A stretch of DNA of 64,000 bases from an uncultured Clostridium sp. (GTDB lineage Bacteria > Bacillota > Clostridia > TANB77 > CAG-508): assembly GCA_947073285.1 (NCBI GenBank), contig CAMTJT010000002.1, positions 62,001-126,000 on the forward strand. The letters run 5' to 3'. The position numbers and the translations under genes were made by a program. The notes under the pieces are model-generated. The model worked only from the letters and a program-made list of their open reading frames with translations. It was not told the origin of the DNA and ran no database searches. Below, in pieces: positions 8,419-22,700 of this stretch. Positions within the stretch are counted from its first letter, which is position 1, and each line of letters opens with the position of its first letter.

Positions 8419-10746
8419 ATGAAAGTGAGCAAAAAAATGAGAAACAAAAGAAAAAAGACGCTATTAACAGTGTTAGCAGGAACAGCATTGCTAACAAGTA
8501 TAGTAGCAGCAACTAAATTTACAGGATTAGAAACATCAATTCAAAAGCTAATTCAAAAAAGTCCAGAAAAAGATGAACAAATTACATATTCTCAAACAAA
8601 CAGTGATAGTAATCAAACTACCACTAATTTAGATATTCTCACAAACTCAGTAAAAGAAAATGTTAAAATCGCAAATGGCAATAATTTTACAGCTGTATTA
8701 AAGGCAGATGGAACTGTATGGACATGGGGTAATAATAACTATGGACAATTAGGAAATGGAGAAATTGAAAATAGTGCAACATATACATTAAACCAAGTAA
8801 TAGGAGTAAATGCAGAAGGATACTTAAGTAATATTAAGCAAATAGCAGCAGGAACATATGAAATGTATGCTTTAACAAATGATGGAAAGGTTATATGCTG
8901 GGGAAGAGGCGCACAAGGGCAACATGGAAATGGAGATACACAAAACTCTGGAACTCCAGTATATGCACAAACACAGGTAGACATAACTGACGAAGAAGGT
9001 AACATAAACACAGAAGATAGAGTGTTAGAAAACATTAAACAAATAGCAGCAGGTTCATCACATGTTTTAGCACTTTCAAATGATGGAACAGTATATACAT
9101 GGGGATTAAACAATTATGGTCAGTTAGGAATAGGAGTGGCTCACACTACAGCAAGCAATGTAAATGGTAAAAGAATTTATGCAGTAAAAGTACAAAAAGA
9201 AATAGAAATAACAGATGAAGAAGGAAATATAACAACGCAGTTAGCAGATTTAGATCATATCAAACAAGTATCAGGAGGAAACGATTTTTCAGTAGCTTTA
9301 ACACAAGAAGGAAGCGTATTAGCATGGGGGCTTGGAACATCAGGGCAAATAGGAAATAGTGCAGCAGCAAATGTTACACTTCCAACACCTGTTACAGATT
9401 TAGAAAATGTTACAAAAATAGATGCAGGAGGATTACATACTTTAGCTCTAAAAGAAGATGGAACAGTATGGGCATGGGGACTAAATCGTTATGGACAATT
9501 AGGAATTAATACAGCAAGTACCACCTCTTCTAATGCAGCTTATAAAAGAACATATCCAGTACAAGTATTAAAAGCAGCAGGAACACCATTAACAGATGTT
9601 ATCGATATTAGTGCAAATTTAGAAACAAGTTATGCAATAACAGAAGATGAAACAGCCTATGGATGGGGACTAAATACATCAGGTCAAATAGGAGATAATA
9701 CTGCAACTAATAGATATATAGCAACACAAATTATAAAATATACAAAAGAGCCAATTACAGGAATTAAAATGTTTTCAGAAGGGCAAAACACAAACACAAA
9801 TTACTTAATAGATGAAAAAGGTTATATCTATGCAAATGGTGTATCAACTTCATATCAATTATTAAGTGATAGAGTAACTAATAATTTAGTAGCAACACCA
9901 GTAGACGAAACTTATTTAAAACTAAGCCATAATCAAGCTTATTTAGAAGTAGAAAATACCGTAGACTTACAAGTAAGCTATCACAATGGACTAAATGTAA
10001 TAAACAAAGCACTAACACCAGAAAATATAACTTATAGAACTTCAAATGAAGAAATAGCAACAGTAGATAATAATGGAAAAGTAACAGCAAAATCAAGAGG
10101 TTATGTAACCATAATTGCAGAAGATACTACAAATGGGTACATAGCACAAAGTATTATTAATGTAATAGCAAAAGGAGCTACAGCACTTCCACAAGTAGTA
10201 TCAGGAACAATAACCACAGTATATTTAAAAGAAGATGGAACAGTATGGGCATCAGGCTCAGGTGCAAATGGAACGTTAGGAAGTGGTTATAACAAAATTG
10301 TAAATAGACCAGTACAAGTAACAGATGAAGAAGATAAAAAATTAACAGATATTCGAAAAATAGAAATAGGAACAGAACATGTAATAGCACTAAAAAAAGA
10401 TGGAACTGTATGGACGTGGGGAGTTGGAACTACAGGACAAATTGGAGATGGAGCAGCAGCAAATAGATATTATGCAACTCAAGTAGTAGATGAAACAGGA
10501 GAAGAATATTTAAGTGATATTATAGATGTAGCAGCAGGACTAGACTATTGTTTAGCATTAAAAGCAGATGGAACAGTAGTAGGATGGGGAGCAGGAGCAA
10601 ACCATGCCTTAGGTGTAAATAATACGGGAAACAAAGTATTACCTGTAAAAATGCATGATAGCTATAACATTATTCAGGTACAAGGTGGCTCAGATACAAG
10701 TACAGTATTAAAAGCAAATGGAAAGGTACAAGCAGTTCGGATATAA
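8419..10746 (+). CDS. Zero-frame segment 1 of the giant gene: signal helix, RCC1 blades, first Big_2
   Basis: This segment carries the N-terminal basic and hydrophobic export signal, the first RCC1 propeller, the first Big_2 domain (core SNEEIATVDNNGKVTAK) and the start of the second propeller. In the starting frame it ends CGG ATA TAA, only two codons beyond the CGG at 10738. Skipping the C joins it to YNNVGQIGDNT in the next frame and restores an RCC1 blade of normal length. A truncated product of 775 residues would still be secretable, so partial frameshifting would yield a short and a long form. Confidence 0.75.
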   Translation: MKVSKKMRNKRKKTLLTVLAGTALLTSIVAATKFTGLETSIQKLIQKSPEKDEQITYSQTNSDSNQTTTNLDILTNSVKENVKIANGNNFTAVLKADGTVWTWGNNNYGQLGNGEIENSATYTLNQVIGVNAEGYLSNIKQIAAGTYEMYALTNDGKVICWGRGAQGQHGNGDTQNSGTPVYAQTQVDITDEEGNINTEDRVLENIKQIAAGSSHVLALSNDGTVYTWGLNNYGQLGIGVAHTTASNVNGKRIYAVKVQKEIEITDEEGNITTQLADLDHIKQVSGGNDFSVALTQEGSVLAWGLGTSGQIGNSAAANVTLPTPVTDLENVTKIDAGGLHTLALKEDGTVWAWGLNRYGQLGINTASTTSSNAAYKRTYPVQVLKAAGTPLTDVIDISANLETSYAITEDETAYGWGLNTSGQIGDNTATNRYIATQIIKYTKEPITGIKMFSEGQNTNTNYLIDEKGYIYANGVSTSYQLLSDRVTNNLVATPVDETYLKLSHNQAYLEVENTVDLQVSYHNGLNVINKALTPENITYRTSNEEIATVDNNGKVTAKSRGYVTIIAEDTTNGYIAQSIINVIAKGATALPQVVSGTITTVYLKEDGTVWASGSGANGTLGSGYNKIVNRPVQVTDEEDKKLTDIRKIEIGTEHVIALKKDGTVWTWGVGTTGQIGDGAAANRYYATQVVDETGEEYLSDIIDVAAGLDYCLALKADGTVVGWGAGANHALGVNNTGNKVLPVKMHDSYNIIQVQGGSDTSTVLKANGKVQAVRI

Positions 10747-13700
10747 CAATGTAGGTCAAATAGGAGATAATACGGCAACAAATAGAGCAGAACTAGTATA
10801 TACTTTAAATAATCAAAGAGATGGTCTTTTAACAGGAGTTGTCAGAATAGCAACAGGTTCACATCACACAATAGCCTTAAAAGAAGATAAAACAGCATGG
10901 ATATGGGGATATAACAATTATGGGCAAATAGGAATGAACAATACCACAAATTATAAATATCCAATCCCACTAAAAAATGTAGGTAATACAGATATTATGC
11001 AAAACATAAAAGACATTAGTACTGGACCAACCTCTTCTTTTGTAGAAGATACACAAGGAAATATTTATGCTTGTGGATTCAATACTAGTGGGCAATTATC
11101 AATAGGAAATGCTACATCAGTAAAAATTTTTACAGTAGCTAAAGATGAAAATGGAGAACCATTAACAGGAGTCCTTACTATTTCAAACTCTACAGCAACA
11201 ACTCATGGTTTTGCTTTTGAAGATGGAAGTGTAGGAGTAACAGGTATTGGAACAAGTGGGCAACATGGTAACCTAACACTTAGCAATAGTAATAAAATTA
11301 CTAAGATACAAGGGGCAAGTATTCATACAGGCAACATTTATGAAACTTATGTAAATGGAACCACTAATATAAGTGTTAACATAACTCCGGTATTTAACTT
11401 AAATTTAGACTATGAAAAAACATTAAAAATAGGAAATATAACCTATACTTCATTAGACGAAGAAATTGCCACAGTTACAAATGATGGAACTATTACAGGA
11501 GTAAAAGAAGGAACTACAGGAATTAAAATTACAGATACTACAAATGAAATAGAAACAGTAGCTTATGTAGTTGTTGGAAAAAGAGACTTTAGCAATATTT
11601 CTAAAATAGTTGCAGGAGATAAACAAACAGCATTATTAAAACAAGATGGAACTGTATGGACATGGGGTGGAAATGAAGTAGGACAACTAGGAGATGGAGA
11701 AATTTATACAAAAGAGGCAACAAAACCAATACAAGTATTAAGTCCAGAAGGAGAAGGATATTTAACAAATGTTGTAGATATTGCAGCAGGTACACAGTCT
11801 ATAATAGCATTAAAAAAAGATGGAACAGTAGTTAGCTGGGGAGCAAATACTTATGGGCAATTAGGATATGGCAATGGAACAGCAGTAAGACCAGTTTATG
11901 TAGTAGATATGTATGGAATAAAACTAAATGGTGTAATTGATGTATCAGCAACAAGAGACCATGCAGCAGTAGTAAAAGCAGATGGAACTGTATGGACATG
12001 GGGAAGAAATGACTATGGTCAATTAGGAAATAACTCTACTTTAGCAACTTGTCCATATGCAGTACAAGTTTTAGACAGTACAGGAACAGATTATCTAAGA
12101 GATATTAAACAAGTAAGTGTAGGTCATGCCTATGTAGCAGCACTTGCTAAAGATGGAACAGTATGGTCATGGGGGCTTGGAACTTCAGGTCAATTAGGAA
12201 ACGGAGCAAAAACTACTAAAAAATTACCAGTACAAGCAACAGGAGTTACCCAAGTAACAAAAGTAATAGCAGGAAATGGAACAACCACAGTATTAAAAGA
12301 AGATGGAACAGTATGGGGTTGGGGACTAAATAGATATGGAACATTAGGATATGGAAGTGCAAGTACTACTACTAGTAATGCAAATTATGCAAAAACCACA
12401 CAAATACAAGTAAAAATAGATAGTACTACTAACCTAGAAAATGTAAAAGACATTGGAGGAGCATTTGAAACAAAATATGCTTTAACACAAGATGGCACTG
12501 TATATGGTTGGGGGCTAAATACAACAGGAGAAATTGGAGACTATACAAAAACAAACAAAAGTTATGCAACTAAAACAGTAAGAAGATATGAAGCACCATT
12601 AGAACAAACTATTGTAAAACTAATGGAAGATTCAGCAAGTAGTTATACTAGTTATATGATTAGAAAAGATGGTAGCATTTTAGCAAATGGAAGAATAGCA
12701 AATGGACAAATTTTAGAAGGAGGTTCTTATACAGAACCACGAATTTATGCAGATGATGTTTTAGCAAGCTATATGGAAGTTGTAAATAGAATAGAATACC
12801 TAAAAGAAGGAACAACAAAAAAATTAGAAATAAGAGCAGTAGAAAATTTAAATACATTTGCCAAAGCACCAGAACTTGGAAATTTAAGTTTTAAATCTAC
12901 AAATGAAAATGTAGTTAGCGTTGACCAAAATGGAAATATTACAGCAAAACAAGTAGGTCAAGCAACGATTATTGTAACAGAAGATAAACATGGCTATAAA
13001 GCAATGGCAAGAATTTATGTAACACAAAATAAACAAGAAGCTATAACAGCACCAATGGTAGTACAAGGAACTGGATTTACTGTCGTTTTAAAAGCAGATG
13101 GAACGGTATGGGCATCAGGATTAAACACAAATGGACAATTAGCAGATGGAACTTATACAAATAGAGAAAAATTAGCACAAATTAAAATAGATGAAGATAC
13201 AAATTTAACTAATATTGTTAGAATAGCAGCAGGAGCATCTCATGTATTAGCATTAACAAAAGATGGATTTGTATATTCTTGGGGCTTAAATGGAAATGGG
13301 CAACTAGGTATAAACTCAACAACAAAAGCGAATTATGCTATGCAAGTAGTAGATCAAACAGGGGAATCAAATTTAGAAAACATCATAGATATAGCAGCAG
13401 GAGTTAACCATAGCATTGCAATTACCAAAGAAGGAAATGTATATACTTGGGGAAAAGGTGGTAATTACCAATTAGGAAACTATGCTACTTCAAATCAAAC
13501 AAAACCAGTTAGAGTTTGGGACACCTATAATGTAGTAAAAGCATCAGGAGGGGCAGAATATACCATTTTACTTAGAGCAGATGGAGTAGCACAGCGGAAC
13601 TGGATTAAATACAAATGGCTGGCTAGGCATGGGAGATGCCGTCACTAAGAATACACCAATAGAGTTAGGAAATGAAACAGATGGTATTTATCATGATATT

Positions 13701-16700
13701 TATGACATTAGCACAGGAGCTACACATACTCTTGTATTAAGAGAAGATGGAAAGGTATACAGTGCAGGTTTAAATACAAATGCACCACTTGGAACAGGAA
13801 ATACAACAGCAAGAAGTACATTAGCACCAGCTTTAACAAAAGATGAAGAAGGAAATGTAATCGACCTTGAAAATATAGCAAGCATTAGTAGTGGAAATAC
13901 TACATCTTTTGCAGTAAGCAAAAATGGAGAAGTATATAGTGCAGGATTAAACACTTCAGGACAATTAGGACTAAATCATAACACTTCACCAGTAAATACC
14001 TTTACAAAAGTATTAGATGATAGTGGAGAGCAAAATCTTCAAAATGTTATTATAGTAGCAAATGGAGCAGGAAATACCATCAACAGTAGCTATATTACAA
14101 AAGACGGAACTATCTATACATGTGGAGATAACGCAAATGGACAACTAGCTAATGATACTTATTATGCAAGCTATTTACCAATAGTAGCAGGAAATGCTAG
14201 CTTAAAAACAGACAAAATGCATATAAAGTTAGAAGTAAATAGCAAAGAACAAATTGCTTTAGACTTAGAACAAGGATTTAATGTATATAACAATACAAAA
14301 CAATTAGATGCTGGCATAACTTACGAAGTATTAAACAAAGATATAGCAGAAGTATCTAATTCAGGATTAGTTACAGGAAAAAGATTAGGAACTACAAGAG
14401 TAAAAATTACAGACAAAGCAAACAAACTAGAAAAATATGTACAAGTAATCGTACTAAATAGTTATGGATACACACAAAGTAAAATTAGTTCAGGACTTAA
14501 CTTTACAGTAGCACTAAAAGAAGATGGAACCGTATGGGCATGGGGAGCTGGTGCATCAGGTAGACTAGGAAATGGAAGTACAGCTAATCAAACTGAGGAA
14601 GTACAAGTATTAGCACCAGATGGAAAAGGACCATTAAAAAATGTAAAAGATATTGCAGTAGGGTATGATAGCGCAAGTGCTTTACTAGAAGATGGAACAG
14701 TAGTATCATGGGGAAACAATGGAAGTACAAACTTAGGAAATGGAACAAGTACAGATTCTAGTATTCCAGTTTATGTATTAGATACAAATGGAGAAAAAAT
14801 ACAAAACATTGTGCAAATTTCAAGAGGAAATGATGTAGCTTTAGCTTTAACAAAAGACGGAGAAGTATATAGTTGGGGATATAATGGATATGGACAATTA
14901 GGAATAGGAAGTACTACAAACTCAAGCTATGCAGTAAAAGTAAAAGAGCCAACAGGAAAAGGAACTATCAAAGGCATTATAGAAGTATTTTCAGGAATGT
15001 ATCACTCTACATTACTAGCAGAAGATGGAACCGTATGGGCAATGGGATTAAATGATGCAGGTCAAATAGGAGATGGAACAACTAGTCAAAGAAATCTTCC
15101 TGTACAAAGTAAAATAACACAGGTAGATAAATTAGTAATATCTTCACATTCACAAATGGCAATTAAAGAAGATGGAAGTTTTTGGACTTGGGGCTGGAAT
15201 GCCTATGGACAATTATCAGATGGAACAACAACAAATAGACCAAACCCAATACAACCAAAATGGGATAGTGCTACTATTGTTACAGACATTATTGATATGG
15301 GATCAGCAGGAGCAACACATTATATCTTAGATAGTAGTCATAGAGTGTATGCAGCAGGACTAAATAGTACAGGTCAAGTAGGAGACAATACAACCACAAA
15401 TAAAAGCTATTTTGTAGAAGTAAAAGGAAAATATGGAGAAACATTACCAAACAATATTGTAAAAATAAGTCAATCAGTTATTAGACCAAATAGCAGTACA
15501 GATACATCAGTAGGCTATTTTACAAGAGAAGATGGTAGTATTTTAGGAGCAGGAAAAAATACAAGTTACCAACTATTTGGAAAAAATACAGATGTATTAA
15601 AAACAGCAAAAGAGATGAAAAATTCTTACACGGAAATTACTCCTAGAGTAATTCGTCAAATAGTAGGGCAAACTCAAAAGTTAAACATTAACATAGTAGA
15701 AAACTTCAATATTTATGCAAAAAAACCAGTGTTAGGAACTATTACATGGTCAAGTTCTAATGAACAAATAGCAACAGTAGATGAAAATGGAAATGTTACA
15801 GGAAACGCAGAAGGACAAACTACCATTATTGCAAAAGATAGTAAATATGGTTATATCGCTATGGCAACAGTGTATATTACAAGAAATACACAAAATGCAA
15901 TTACTTTGCCGCAAGTAACACAAGGTCAAAAATTCACAGTAGTATTAAAAGCAGATGGAACTGTTTGGGCAGTAGGGCAAAATAATTATGGGCAATGTGG
16001 AACCAAAAGCAATGAAGCAAATTTATGTAATTTACAACCAGTTAAAACAGCAGAAGGAAAAGAACTAACAGACATTGTAAAAATAGTATCAGGAGTAGAT
16101 CATACTTTAGCATTAACAAAAGACGGAAAAGTATATAGTTGGGGATATAATAACTATGGTCAATTAGGAATTAACTCAAAAGTAAATCAAAACGTAGCAA
16201 ACTTTATGCTAGACGAAAATGGAGAAGCACCAATAGAAAATGTTATAGACATAGCAGCAGGAAATACCTATAGTACAATCTTAAAAGAAAATGGAGAAGT
16301 ATATGCAGTAGGAGAAAATTCTTATGGACAAATAGGAGATAATACTTTAGTAAGTAAAATGGTGTTAACCCAAATAGAAGAAATACAAAACGTAGTACAA
16401 ATAGCAAATGGTGGATGGCATACAGTAATGCTTAGAGGAGATGGAACTGTTTGGACAGTAGGAAGAAACCGTTATGGTGAATTAGGAATAAATGCTACAA
16501 ACGATACTAGTACCGCATCAGCACAAGGAAAACCTATTGTAAGGCAAACTATCAATCATGAGAAAAATGGAGTATTACGAAATATTACACAAATAGCAGC
16601 AGGAGGATATCATACAATAGCATTAACAACAGCAAAACAAGTATATACTTGGGGCTATGGACTAGATGGCCAATTAGGAAATGGTGCAAAAAGTAATTAT

Positions 16701-19700
16701 AACTATCCACAAATCGTATTAGATAACACAGATGGAGAAAATGGAATAGGTAATATTAAAAAAATAGGTTCAGCAGAAAGAGTAACCTTCTTAATAACAG
16801 ATAATAATGAAGTATATGCTACAGGAGAAAATTCAAACTATCAATTATCACAAAACCATAATACAGATTTAAGCACAGTAGAAAAGCTATATAGTCAAAA
16901 TGGGGAAGACTATATAACAGACATTATTGGTGTAACAAGCTCTTGTAAAAATATTAATAACACAGCACTGATAAAAGCAGATGGAACAGTATGGGTAGCA
17001 GGCTTAGGAGCAAATGGGCAAATTGGAAATGGAGCATATCAAACAGCCTATTTATATACTAGAATGGGAAGCTCTAAACTAGATGCAGGAGAAAAAATAG
17101 TTACTATAGCACAAGGAGAAACACATCAGTTAAAAGTATCTGTAAAATCAGGATTTAATGTATATGAAGATACACAAGAACAAGCAGGTAAAGTAACTTA
17201 TACTTCAGGAACACCAGCAATAGCAACAGTAAATGCAGAAGGTGTTATTACAGCTGTAACACAAGGAGAAGCAAGAATTTTCATTTATGATGAAACAAAT
17301 CTATGGTCTACTAGTGTAGCAGTTAAAGTAACAAGAGATCAAACAGATACTGTAAAAGCAGAAATAGCAGCAGGAACAGCAAGTGTTATTCTAAAAACAG
17401 ATGGAAGTGTATGGAGCATAGGAAGAAATGACTATGGGCAAAGAGGAATAGGAAATACAGATAAATATGTAGAAGAAACAGCAGTATTAGACACAAATGG
17501 AAAAGACAAATTAACAAATGTAATTAGTGTATCAGCAGGATCTTATTTTGCTACAGCTGTAAAAGAAGATGGAAGAGTAGTAGCATGGGGACAAAATACT
17601 TATGGTCAATTAGGAAATAAAACAAATGCTAATAGCTCACTTCCAACTTATGTAATAGATAGCAATGGAAATGAATTAACAGGAGTTATTAAAGTAGTAA
17701 GTGGTTCAAGTTATACTTTAGCCCTAAAAGCAGATGGAACAGTATGGGCATGGGGGTATAATAATTATGGACAATTAGGTAATAATACAGGAACAAATTC
17801 TAATGTAGCTGTACAAGTAAAAGACCCAACAGGATTAGGAACTTTAAAAAATATTTGTGATATTAGTGTACAAGCACATACTTCACATGCATTAACAGAT
17901 GAAGGAGAAGTATATGGTTGGGGCTATAATTACCATGGACAAATAGGCGATGGAACACGTCAAACAGGAGGAAACCCAACTGGAAGAAGAAAATTATTAC
18001 CTGTAAAATTATCTATCAATAATGTAGTAAAACTAGTAGGTGGATATCATCACACTTTAGCTTTAAAAGCAGATGGAACAGTATGGGCATGGGGACTAAA
18101 TAGATATGGAACATTAGGGTATGGAAGTTCTTCAACAGATGGAAATAGTACACATTACTGCAAAGCCTCTCCAATGCAAGTAAAAATAAATAGTACCACA
18201 TTTTTAACAAATGTAATAGATATTGGAACTGCTTATGAAACTACATTTGCTGTTACAGAAGATAAAAATATTTATGGTTGGGGATATAATAACAGTGGAC
18301 AAATTGGAAATAATAGTACTTCAAATTATAATTTAGCACAACCATTAAAGAAACTATATGGAGAAGCATTCACAGATAAAATAGTAGCTTTAAGTAAATC
18401 TACTTCTGTATCTACAAACTACATGATAAGAGAAGATGGAATAGTACTTGGAAATGGTTATACAGGTTCAGAACAACGTTTAATGACAAATAGAACAGGC
18501 AATATTACAACAGTAAAAGAATTAAGACCAGACTATATGCAAGTAGACCAAAGAGCAAATTATGTAAAACAAGGAGATAACATAACACTACAAGTAAGTG
18601 TTGCAAAAAGACTAAATGCTTTTGCACAACATATTAAATTAGGAAATTTAAGCTTTAGTTCATCTAACACAGAGATAGCCACTGTGACCAATGATGGAAC
18701 TGTAACAGCAGTAGGATTAGGAGAAGCAACTATTACAGTAAAAGACATAGAACATGGTTACCAAGCACAAGCAATTATTTATGTTATTCAAAATCATGAA
18801 CAAGTAATTACAATGCCAGATATCTCACAAGGAACAGATTTTACCACTATATTAAAAGCAGATGGAAGTGTATGGACTACAGGACTAAATAATAATGGAC
18901 AATGTGGTGATGGAACTGTTATTAACCGCTCAAAACCAGTAAGAGTAAAAACTAGTTCAAAAGAGTATTTATCAGGTATTGTTAAAATTGCATCAGGAAC
19001 AGACCATGTATTAGCCTTAACAAAAGAAGGCGAAGTATATGCTTGGGGACTAAATGATGTAGGACAATTAGGAAATGGAACAACTACAAGAAGTGTATAT
19101 GCTGCAAAAGTATTAAACAGTAATGCAGAAGGAGCAATAAACAATGTAATAGATATTAGTAGTGGTCATAAATTCTCTATTATGCTATTAAAAGATGGAA
19201 CAGTATGGGGAATTGGAAGAAATGTTTATGGAGAATTAGGAACATTAAATTATAGCAATAAAGTATTACCAGCGCAAATGGATGAAATTGCAAATGCTGT
19301 TAGAGTACAAGCAAACTCATCAAGTTCAAGTGTACAAATTGGAAATGGAACTGTATGGACTACAGGATATAATCAACATGGAACGTTAGGCCAAAATGCA
19401 GTAAACACAGGTTCATCAGCAGCATCACAAGGAAGAAATGCAGCAAATCCAGTAGTAAATAATACTAGAAATGGAATACTAACAAATGTTGTAAAATTAG
19501 TAGGAGGACTACATCAAACAGTTGTACTACAAGAAGATAATACAGTATACACATGGGGATATAACCACGCAGGACAATTAGGAGTTGGAAATACTACAAC
19601 TTATAGTTATCCAGTAAAACCAAAATTAGCAGCTACAGGGCTTGAAATAACAGATAAAGTAGTTAATATAGGTGCATCAGGATATAGAACAATTCTTCAA

Positions 19701-22700
19701 ATAGTAGACGAACAAAAAGAAAAACATACTCTTATTACAGGATATAATAATTATGGACAATTAGGTAATAACACAACCACAAATGCTACAAGCTTTATAC
19801 CAGTAAATGATAAAAATAACGAAGAAGAAGCAAAAGAGTTAGATATTTTACCAGATGATAGTAGAGCTACAAATCATACAGGATATATTGATGAAAATGG
19901 AACTGTATGGACAGTTGGTTTAAATAACTATGGACAATTAGGAGATGACACTGTATATCAAAGAAAAAATATTGTACAAATTGGAGAAACTGAGCTAAAA
20001 GTAAAAGAAATTATCTTTACAATGAACCCAGAAGATACCAAACAAATAGAAAGCTATATACAAGATTCTTTTAATGTATATGTAAAAGAAAATAAAGTAG
20101 GAACTTTAAAATATGAAAGTCTAGATAATAGCATAGCACAAGTAAATGAAACAGGTTTAGTTACTGCAAAAGGAATTGGGGATACCTTAATTAGAGTAAT
20201 AGACCTAGATAAAAACATACAATCAGCAGTTTACGTAAAAGTAATCAAAAAGCAAGAAGATATGAAATATGAACCAATGGTAGATGGAGGTGCTAATCAC
20301 TCAGTAGCATTAAAAGGTGATGGAACTGTATGGGCATGGGGATATAACAAATATGGACAACTTGGAAATAATACTACTGTTACTACAGAAATACCTGTAC
20401 AAGTAAAAGGAAAAAATGGCGAAGGTTTCTTAAGTGACATTCAAATGATAGCAAGCGGAAGTAATCACGTATTAGCATTAAAGCAAGACGGAACCGTATG
20501 GGCATGGGGATATAATAACTATGGACAATTAGGAGATAATACACAAATTACAAAATACACACCAGTACAAGTATTATCAGAAGATGCTACAGAAGAATTA
20601 AAAGATATTATTTATATTGCAGCAGGAACAAACTTCTCAGTTGCAGTAAACAAACAAGGAGAAGTATGGACATGGGGACAAAATGATTATGGACAATTAG
20701 GCGATGGAAGCAAAACAGCAAAATATACACCAGTAAGAGTAAAAGCAAATCTTTCAGGTATTATCAAAGTAGCATGTGGATATAGACACACAGTAGCTCT
20801 AAAATCAGACGGAAGTGTATATACTTGGGGAGATAACACAAACGGACAATTAGGAGATAATACAAATGTACAAAGACTAATACCAGTAAAAATGTTAGAA
20901 ACAGCAGATAGCAATATATCAGATGCACTTAGTATTTCAGCTACCAATTATACAACTAATATCTTAAAAGCAAATGGAACTGTATTATCTGTTGGACTTG
21001 GAACTTCAGGACAATTAGGCGATGGAACAAAAACAACTAAAAAATTACCAGTAGCAGTAAAAGATTTAGATGGTCTAAATAACCTAAGCAATATTAAAAA
21101 TATAAAATCAGGAGCAAATACAACATATGCCTTAACAAAAAATGGAACTATATATAGCTGGGGAATAGGCACAAATGGTCAATTAGGTAATGATACAATT
21201 GTAAATACTACTTTACCAGTAGAGGTAGCAAATAATACAGCAGATGGTATTATAGATAATATTTTATACATAGGAGCAGGAGCAAATCATGGCTTAGCAG
21301 TAGAAAACACAGGTTATGTAGAAGTATGGGGACTAAATGATCAAAAACAAGTAGGAGATAGTACTTTAGCAAAAAGTGCACATCCACTTTATATAGGTTC
21401 TAAAATTATAGCTGACCCAAGTGATGTTACATTAGAAATAGGAGATACGAAACAAATTCAAGTATCAATGCAATCTTTTAATTTATTTAGACCAGAAGAA
21501 AACCTAAATAGAAATGTAACCTATAAGAGTCTAAATGCAGATGTAGCAACTATTTCACCAGAAGGTCTAATTACAGCAAAAGGAATGGGGATTACGACAG
21601 GAGTAATTACTGATAATTTATCTTCTAAAGTAACAACAGTACAAATTAGTGTACTAGAAAATGGAGCAGTAGCTACACCAAAAGTAGTATCAGGTTTAAA
21701 TCATACAATAGCATTAAAAGCAGATGGAACCGTATGGACATGGGGATATAACCATCATGGACAATTAGGAAATGGAACAGTACAAAGTAGTTATATACCA
21801 GAAAAAATAAACTTAAAAGACGTTATTGATATAGCAGCAGGAGACCATTTCTCTATGGCATTAAAGAAAGATGGAACTGTATGGGTATGGGGCTACAATG
21901 ATAGAGGACAACTAGCACAAGGAAATAAAGTAGAAAGCTTAGTTCCAATTCAAATAAAAGGAGTAAATGGAGGAAGCTTACCAAAAGTAACTAAAATTGC
22001 AGCATGTAGATTTCAATGGATTGCTTTATTAGAAACAAGTGAGGTAATAGCATGTGGAGCAAATACACAATCTTTATTAGGAGATGGTACAAGCACAGAC
22101 AAATTATATCCAGTATATATGTTAGAATATAATGGAACAGCACCTGTAACTGCAGTAAAAGATATTTCAATTGGACAATGTGAATCATTTATAGTAAAAG
22201 AAGATGGAACACTTTGGTCAGTAGGACATAACTGCCAAGGTGGAATGGGTGTAGGAAATACAACAGCATATACAAGAATTAAACAAGTACAAGACACCAC
22301 TGGAACAGGAGTATTAAGTAATATTATCCAAATATCAGCAGGAGGATGGTATAACTTAGCATTAGATGCAAATGGAAATGTATGGGCAATGGGTAGAAAT
22401 ACAGAAGGAGAATTAGGTATTAATAGTACTACTGCAAAAAATCGTCCACAAAAAGTATTAGGTGTAGGGGGCACAGGATATTTAGAAGACATTGTCAGAA
22501 TAGAAGCAGGATATTATTCATCATACGCAATTGACAAAAATGGAAATGTATATGGATGGGGATATAATAATAGAGGTCAACTAGGAATTAACAATACAAC
22601 AACAAGAAAAGTACCAACACAAGTTTTAGCAGGTCCTACAGGAGGAACATTAGATAATGTAATGCTAGTATCTAGTAATGGATACCATACTACATTTGTA

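Noticed and set aside
8319-8516. 65-codon open frame overlapping the start of the giant gene
   Set aside because: It begins inside the leader hairpin, has a Lys/Gln/Asn-rich low-complexity product and lies in a different frame from the clearly coding sequence.
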